From assembly GCA_021731425.1 (NCBI GenBank), contig JAKFXJ010000244.1, positions 1 through 10,500 on the forward strand: a stretch of 10,500 bases of DNA. Reading direction: 5' to 3'. The DNA is from Limnohabitans sp. GTDB lineage: Bacteria > Pseudomonadota > Gammaproteobacteria > Burkholderiales > Burkholderiaceae_C. Positions 8,628 to 10,500 of this stretch are shown in pieces. The notes under the pieces were generated by a model that worked only from the letters and a program-made list of their open reading frames with translations, ran no database searches and had not been told where the DNA came from. A program made the translations under genes and the position numbers. Each line of letters starts with the position of its first letter. Within the stretch, counting starts at the first letter, position 1.

Positions 8628-8676
8628 ACAGGAAGTTTAAATTGCATCCAACCAGTAGCCCAACGACTTGGGGCAC

Positions 8677-8710
8677 AAAAAAAGCACCATGCATTGCTGC
8701 TTGGTGCTTT
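8677..8710 (-). terminator. Terminator hairpin downstream of the tRNA-Val remnant
   Basis: AAAGCACCA (8681-8689) pairs with TGGTGCTTT (8702-8710) around a 12-nt loop. On the minus strand the stem is followed by seven U's (A's at 8677-8683). It lies 16 bp past the CCA end of the tRNA fragment and before the SRAP gene, as expected for the original tRNA terminator. T's on the plus strand make it partly bidirectional. Confidence 0.75.
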
Positions 8711-8725
8711 TTAATTTAGGTTTCT

Positions 8726-8770
8726 TGGTGGGCGATGCAAGTTTCGAACTTGCGACCCCTGCAGTGTGAA
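8726..8770 (-). tRNA. 3' half of tRNA-Val(CAC), probable attachment-site remnant
   Basis: Read on the minus strand from 8770, the sequence gives a complete 3' half of a tRNA: anticodon loop TTCACAC (anticodon CAC, Val), anticodon-stem 3' strand TGCAG, variable loop GGGTC, T-stem GCAAG, T-loop TTCGAAA, T-stem CTTGC, acceptor 3' strand ATCGCCC, discriminator A and encoded CCA. Homology stops exactly at the 5' edge of the anticodon loop: the next bases (AACGC on the plus strand, instead of TGCAG) cannot pair with the anticodon stem, and no D-arm or acceptor 5' strand follows. It is therefore not a functional tRNA. The anticodon loop to the 3' end is the classic core for tyrosine-integrase integration. 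The native-looking terminator on its 3' side marks the left side as host chromosome. Confidence 0.8.
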
Positions 8771-8835
8771 AACGCCAACATTTCACCTTTTTCCCGTTTA
8801 AAAACAACAACTTAGCTGTTTTCGACTGGGTCAAA

Positions 8836-8855
8836 GTAGTATACTTGTAGTATAC
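8836..8855. repeat. Tandem GTAGTATAC repeat (period 11 bp)
   Basis: GTAGTATAC occurs at 8836-8844 and again at 8847-8855 with a TT between. Each copy contains the palindrome GTATAC, so two dyads lie one helical turn apart, a layout common in operators bound by two dimers. TATAAT (8859-8864) follows, but no -35 lies at the right distance and no gene starts nearby. Confidence 0.5.
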
Positions 8856-8868
8856 CTATATAATTACA

Positions 8869-8890
8869 AAGTGAAATTTAAATTTCACTT
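8869..8890. repeat. Perfect 22-bp palindrome
   Basis: AAGTGAAATTT (8869-8879) is followed directly by its exact reverse complement (8880-8890). An outer ACA (8866-8868) can pair with TGT (8892-8894) past one bulged A. There is no loop and no U-tract, so a protein-binding site is more likely than a terminator. It lies about 100 bp inside the tRNA junction. Confidence 0.6.
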
Positions 8891-8910
8891 ATGTGACGAC
8901 AGGTGTAAAC

Positions 8911-8965
8911 CAGTGTCATTTCTTTTTACGGTGCTGCTTTTTTAAGCACGTCTCACAGTGTCATT
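8911..8965 (+). repeat. Direct repeat of CAGTGTCATT
   Basis: CAGTGTCATT at 8911-8920 recurs at 8956-8965, 45 bp apart. Between them TGCTT (8935-8939) can pair with AAGCA (8944-8948) around a TTTT loop. The second copy ends 17 bp before the 17-bp repeat array. TGT-starting repeats next to an array of shorter repeats recall transposon ends of the Tn7/Tn5053/IS21 type, but no family could be assigned. Confidence 0.35.
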
Positions 8966-8982
8966 GTGGCTCAGAAATGGCT

Positions 8983-9271
8983 CAATGTATATAGAGTTTT
9001 GCGCGGCAGATCATCAATGTGCATAGAGTTTGTCAAGTGAACGGCCAATGTATATACAGTTTTGGCGGCCATCACTGCCCTCCCCTTTGCTGACACAGCT
9101 GCACAATGTGCATACAGATTGGCTTGGCAAGTGATCAAGACCGCCAGAACCTATTGACGCTGGTTCGATGTGCATACAGTTTGAGCCGCCAAACTTGAAT
9201 ATCCTCATCATGATCAAGCAGCTCAATGTGCATAAAACTTCTTTTGACATCAACCAAAGTGCATTTAGATT
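8983..9271 (+). repeat. Array of seven 17-bp imperfect direct repeats
   Basis: Consensus CAATGTGCATACAGTTT, all on the same strand. Copies: 8983-8999, 9015-9031, 9046-9062, 9104-9120, 9166-9182, 9224-9240 and 9255-9271. Start-to-start distances are 32, 31, 58, 62, 58 and 31 bp, close to one and two times 31 (about three helical turns). Two copies have TGTATATA in place of TGTGCATA. The third contains the palindrome TGTATATACA. The last two copies are most diverged. Some copies share a GC-rich tail (GCGCGGC, GGCGGCC, GAGCCGCC). The region is non-coding on both strands as far as can be judged. Candidate roles are transposase-binding sites, plasmid iterons or an operator array. Confidence 0.8.
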
Positions 9272-9297
9272 TAGTCAAACGACGTTGAAGCTTCCCT

Positions 9298-9410
9298 TAT
9301 CCACGTCATAAATTTTCAACATATTTAAATAGTTATCAGCTGCATTTCTCCAAACATAAAATTTATATATATCGGATTATTAATTTCAGATGAAAAATTG
9401 ACTAATTGAT
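9298..9410. other. AT-rich stretch with a near-consensus DnaA box
   Basis: TTATCCACG (9298-9306) matches the DnaA box TTATCCACA at 8 of 9 positions. The following ~100 bp up to the histidine phosphatase stop are strongly AT-rich, without a gene or a clear hairpin terminator. With the repeat array immediately to the left, the order repeats, DnaA box, AT-rich DNA resembles an iteron origin. One 8/9 match in AT-rich DNA can arise by chance. Confidence 0.3.
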
Positions 9411-10025
9411 TCAATAGAATTTAATCTTACCTAGAACTCTAGGTTTGTCACCTGGCTCAAAAATCGCAGCCTCACCTTCCTCTAGAAAAATCCTTGCTTC
9501 AGCAATACCAAAGTCACTGCTGAGCACACCTTGAGTAAATGTAACACCGTGCCCAACATATACATTATTTTTACCTGAAGGAGTTTTATTAAAAAATCCC
9601 TTGCTTGGGATAGATCTCAAAGCCCTGTCCAAATCTGCCTTGAACACACCGGGACGAACCAGTAACCAATCAGTCGACGTAAATCTATCGAAGGCCAGCT
9701 TGGCTGTTTCTTCACATCGACAAAAACCACTGGAATAAACTTCTCCAATGGGAATATTGAGTTCTTTGATTCGTTGCCCTATTCGCCTACTTTGCGCCCT
9801 GCCCTCATCATTGAGCTGTCGCGAGCCAGAAGAGCAATCAAATGGCCGTTCATTGGGCGGGTTGAATTTTGCTGGATCTTTTCCAGGCGTGATGGCATGA
9901 CGAATAAAGATATTCAATCCACCTTGCTGCAATTTTTCAATCAACAGTTGATCCTGTGCATACAAAAGGGAGGTCGAGCATAAGAGCATTAGACCCAATA
10001 ATTTACTTATAAGATTTTTTGTCAT
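9411..10025 (-). CDS. Exported histidine phosphatase-family protein
   Basis: A 204-residue protein. Residues 1-23 form a signal peptide (MTKN, hydrophobic LISKLLGLMLLCSTSLL, then LYA before Q24), so a periplasmic location is likely; C16 does not sit in a convincing lipobox. The mature part fits the histidine phosphatase (phosphoglycerate mutase-like) superfamily: FIRHA (R42-H43, the RHG-type nucleophile motif with Ala in place of Gly), LNDEGRAQSRRIG (70-82), VYSSGFCRCEETAKLAF (95-111, with the second arginine R102 and acid E105) and YVGHGVTF with the second catalytic histidine H158. The core residues are present, so activity is plausible; the substrate is unknown. The ATG at 10025 has no Shine-Dalgarno. 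The gene is much more AT-rich than the TCA genes, which suggests acquisition by transfer. It lies 73 AT-rich bp downstream of the DUF4864-like gene on the same strand. Confidence 0.85.
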   Translation of the reverse strand: MTKNLISKLLGLMLLCSTSLLYAQDQLLIEKLQQGGLNIFIRHAITPGKDPAKFNPPNERPFDCSSGSRQLNDEGRAQSRRIGQRIKELNIPIGEVYSSGFCRCEETAKLAFDRFTSTDWLLVRPGVFKADLDRALRSIPSKGFFNKTPSGKNNVYVGHGVTFTQGVLSSDFGIAEARIFLEEGEAAIFEPGDKPRVLGKIKFY

Positions 10026-10098
10026 GATAAAATATTTTTTATAGAAAGCTTTATGTTGATTGAACGTTGAATTAATTTATTAAAATAAGATTATAATA
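10026..10098. other. AT-rich gap between the two accessory genes
   Basis: 73 bp that are almost entirely A and T, between the DUF4864-like stop and the histidine phosphatase start. No GC-stem hairpin is visible. Several TATAAT-like hexamers can be found on either strand, but in DNA this AT-rich they are not informative. Confidence 0.3.
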
Positions 10099-10500
10099 TT
10101 ATATAAAAACAGTATTCATTTTCTTGGAATCATCTTCAGACAATACACACCCACTGATCAGCCACTTACCGTCAGGTTGCTGCTGCAAAGTATAGTTTGC
10201 AATCCACGCTTTTCCTCTGATATCAGTCATCTGAACAGGTAAAAATAGATCTGAGCCTACTGACTGGGGCTTCATAAAACTCACTTTGACTGGTCTATGA
10301 ACAACCGGATATGACCTGATCACCATGTCAACGAAATTCTGTGGTGTTTTAAAAACAGCTTGTATGCTGGGTGCTGCAAATGAAAACGCCAATTCAGCAT
10401 CATCTTTTGCAAAAGCTGCCAGCTGACCTTGAATAGCAGCTTTTGCTGCAACTACGCTAATACTTGACGGCTGCGAAAAAGCAGGTACATGTAAGAAACC
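10099..10500 (-). CDS. DUF4864-like exported protein, 5' end beyond window
   Basis: A frame open to the window edge, with 133 residues visible and the N-terminus missing. The first residues (GFLHVPAFSQPSS) look like the end of a signal peptide, followed by IAGQLAAFAKDDAELAFSFA, FKTPQNFVDMVIRSYPVVHRP and a strand-rich C-terminal half (VQMTDIRGKAWIANYTLQQQ, KWLISGCVL). This pattern fits the DUF4864 family, small secreted proteins of unknown function with an NTF2-like appearance. A shorter reading starting at TTG 10392 would cut the conserved AFAKDDAELAFSFA segment and is rejected. It is upstream of the histidine phosphatase on the same strand, possibly in one transcript. Recognition is from memory of family features, not a search. 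Confidence 0.7.
   Translation of the reverse strand, partial: GFLHVPAFSQPSSISVVAAKAAIQGQLAAFAKDDAELAFSFAAPSIQAVFKTPQNFVDMVIRSYPVVHRPVKVSFMKPQSVGSDLFLPVQMTDIRGKAWIANYTLQQQPDGKWLISGCVLSEDDSKKMNTVFI

Larger units (their letters stand above)
8771..10500. mobile_element. Probable end of a tRNA-integrated genomic island (extends beyond window)
   Basis: This stretch begins exactly where the tRNA-Val fragment breaks and runs to the window edge. It is far more AT-rich than the GC-rich DNA left of it, holds repeats not seen elsewhere in the window, and carries two accessory-type genes. In tRNA integration the 3' fragment faces host DNA on its CCA side, so the element should extend rightwards to a complete tRNA-Val gene. 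No integrase or excisionase is in view, so it could be a decayed island or its recombinase could lie at the other end. Confidence 0.5.

Noticed and set aside
8088..8714. 208-residue plus-strand open frame
   Set aside because: Antisense to the SRAP gene, whose protein has all catalytic residues; the plus frame resembles no family I recognise and arises from GC-biased codons.
8637..8834. 65-residue minus-strand reading frame over the tRNA fragment and terminator
   Set aside because: It runs through the tRNA 3' half and the terminator hairpin, so it is an accidental open frame.
9046..9062. LexA (SOS) box suggested by TGTATATACAG
   Set aside because: The spacing CTG-N10-CAG is not met: the left half is ATG and the dyad is only 10 bp, and the other copies have TGTGCATA instead.
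9014..9253. 79-residue minus-strand reading frame across the repeat array
   Set aside because: It is just the repeats read in frame: its Cys-Met-His-Ile/Cys-Thr-Leu-like segments recur where the 17-bp units lie. No ribosome site and no family resemblance.
8983..9271. CRISPR array
   Set aside because: Repeats are only 17 bp and imperfect, spacing is uneven (31 to 62 bp), some intervening segments resemble each other, and no cas gene is in view.

Overview
The window looks like the chromosome of a betaproteobacterium, most likely Burkholderiales (Comamonadaceae-like). The left 8.7 kb is GC-rich and carries a TCA-cycle block in an order typical of that group: mdh on the minus strand, a divergent GntR/HutC-type regulator, then sdhC-sdhD-sdhA-sdhB-sdhE-gltA on the plus strand. 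The assignment rests on gene order and protein character, not on a database search.

Layout: 1-814 is the first 271 residues of malate dehydrogenase (minus). 815-1056 is a divergent promoter region with a good sigma70-like promoter for mdh, and a gntR promoter whose -35/-10 spacer holds a perfect 12-bp palindrome. 1057-1836 is gntR. A near-copy of the palindrome (10 of 12 bases) lies at 1856-1867, just before sdhC, so the regulator probably controls itself, sdh and perhaps mdh. 1965-7081 encodes the four subunits of succinate dehydrogenase (complex II), its FAD-assembly factor SdhE and citrate synthase, closed by a strong bidirectional terminator at 7101-7127. Together with mdh these supply succinate to fumarate, malate to oxaloacetate and oxaloacetate to citrate. 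Hairpins without U-tracts sit between sdhA and sdhB and between sdhE and gltA.

7213-8627 (minus) is a two-gene unit: an SRAP-domain (YedK/HMCES-like) DNA-protein-crosslink protein overlapping by 4 nt a class II aldolase/adducin-family protein. To its right lie a terminator hairpin and the 3' half of a tRNA-Val(CAC) gene (8726-8770), cut off exactly at the anticodon loop. This is what one end of a tRNA-integrated element looks like. Its orientation puts host DNA on the left and the foreign element on the right, with the element running off the window.

From 8771 onward the DNA becomes AT-rich. 8771-9410 has no convincing gene but is full of structure: a tandem GTAGTATAC repeat, a perfect 22-bp palindrome, a repeated CAGTGTCATT, and seven 17-bp imperfect direct repeats (consensus CAATGTGCATACAGTTT) over about 290 bp, followed by a near-consensus DnaA box and an AT-rich stretch. 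The array could be transposase-binding sites at a transposon end, iterons of an integrated replicon, or an operator array; the sequence alone does not decide. The window ends with two AT-rich minus-strand genes, a signal-peptide histidine phosphatase-family protein and a DUF4864-like exported protein cut by the right edge.
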